NCBI GenBank assembly: GCA_963576565.1
Contig: OY755038.1
Coordinates: forward strand, 204,387,013-204,451,012
Reading direction: 5' to 3'
DNA: 64,000 nt
Origin: Aspidapion aeneum
Lineage: Eukaryota > Arthropoda > Insecta > Coleoptera > Brentidae
The notes below the pieces were generated by a model. It searched no databases, was not told the DNA's origin, and saw only the letters and a list, made by a program, of their open reading frames with translations. How positions within the stretch are numbered: position 1 is the stretch's first letter; every line of letters starts with the position of its first letter. Of this stretch, positions 63,101 to 64,000 are shown piece by piece. The translations under genes and the position numbers were made by a program.

Positions 63101-64000
63101 TAAAATATTCAATACGATTCTGGAAACAAAAAAAACTTGCACAAATTTGCACCATTTTTCATATTTAATTTTTGAAATTTTTGAGATTTGGGTGATTATT
63201 AAAACTGTTTAAGGCACATTATTTTTACTGTATATTTTTTTAAATGCCTGTTTTATATTTCTATAAATTAATACAAAAAATTTAAAAACTGTCTTAATTT
63301 GATTAAAAGCTTTTTTTTCCTTTTTTTACCAAAATTGTCCAGCAGAATAATTTGATTTTTAATTCTAATGATTGAAATAACTGTGATATTAATTAATTAA
63401 AATTTTTTTAAAACAGCTAATTTTTAAAAAAGAGCAAACCTTCAGTTTAAATTTCTTTAAAAATTAAAATATTAACCCATAAATATTTTTTACCTTTTTC
63501 TGGGCAAGTGACATATAGGTACACGTTAGGGTTCCAAATTATGTAGATTTTTTTTTAAGAGTATGAATAAGATATATTTTTTGTATGTTAGTAACACCGT
63601 TTTCTTAAAAAAAAATACTTATTGTGTCAGGAGATGCGATAGCTGTCCCCAGCGAGGAGCTAAGGAAAAACATATTTTAGGTAAATTCGCAAACCCCGAC
63701 AAAAAAAGTCCCGTAATAGTCAAAGTTTCTGATATAAATTCGGTTTCATTCTTAAGGGGCATATTACTAGTTTTTATTAAAATATAACAACTATATTTAT
63801 TAATCCTAACTTCAAACAAAATTTGATTTATTTTCGTATTTAGAAAAAAAATTAATCTATAAGAAATAAATTAGAGGAATGTAGCTATATTTAATTTTGA
63901 TCACCCTGTATCATTTAATGTTTTTATTATTTAAATATTTAATACAAATATTGAGAGATTTAAGTGTCGTGTTTTAAAACGGTTTAAGAACTTACAAATA
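60129..64000. other. AT-rich non-coding stretch to window end
   Basis: No gene recognised. GGCGTCCG-containing blocks near 60,850 and 60,985 and GAAAAATGCTTAGTTTTTGAG near 61,257 recall the repeats at 48.7-49.2 kb. A weak exon-like patch at 61,830-61,969 (minus) is discussed under rejected items. Confidence 0.45.

Overview
This window looks like AT-rich insect nuclear DNA, possibly from a beetle. The evidence is GT/AG introns, many remnants of eukaryotic transposable elements (RTE, Jockey/CR1-type and RNase H-bearing LINEs, Penelope-like, Gypsy, hAT, MITEs), (TA)n microsatellites, and an env-bearing errantivirus-type retroelement with a serine-tRNA-type primer binding site. No bacterial features are present. 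The species cannot be fixed from the sequence; coleopteran origin is only a guess from the repeat content.

The one host gene I can reconstruct lies on the minus strand. Seventeen coding exons run from 48,433 down to a TAA at 18,403. Every junction has AG/GT borders and all phases agree. The visible coding length is 3,243 nt (1,080 residues plus stop). The product has a long Ser/Pro-rich N-terminal part, an ELM2 domain, a SANT domain, two C2H2 zinc fingers and a C-terminal array of seven 7-residue RQSS-type repeats. This is the architecture of the TRERF1 / MIDEAS (ELMSAN1) / ZNF541 family of histone deacetylase corepressor scaffolds. The start codon is not visible and lies upstream, beyond 48.4 kb on the minus-strand side.

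The ELM2 domain is split by an 11.9-kb intron (27,613-39,514). Inside it, in opposite orientation, sits a young errantivirus-type provirus (29,659-38,211). Its two LTRs differ by two substitutions and a 2-bp indel. It entered a (TA)n microsatellite. It carries gag, protease/RT/RNase H/integrase and env. It has a changed RNase H catalytic residue and a broken integrase frame, so it is probably not autonomous. Just upstream is an orphan first exon that resembles transposon-linked SWIM/YqaJ-type proteins.

Region by region: 1-18.4 kb is gene-free, with a possible minus-strand LTR remnant, several MITEs, a Penelope-like GIY-YIG fragment, and a striking 3-kb tandem amplification of one Gypsy pol segment (12.06-15.07 kb) followed by the rest of that pol. 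18.4-48.4 kb is the ELM2-SANT gene with TE-laden introns. 48.4-64 kb is probably upstream intron or intergenic DNA, holding a Jockey-type LINE, a recent 348-bp tandem duplication, a fold-back element, RTE and RNase H LINE fragments, a MITE and an 88-bp near-perfect palindrome. No tRNA, rRNA, CRISPR or operon structure was seen.
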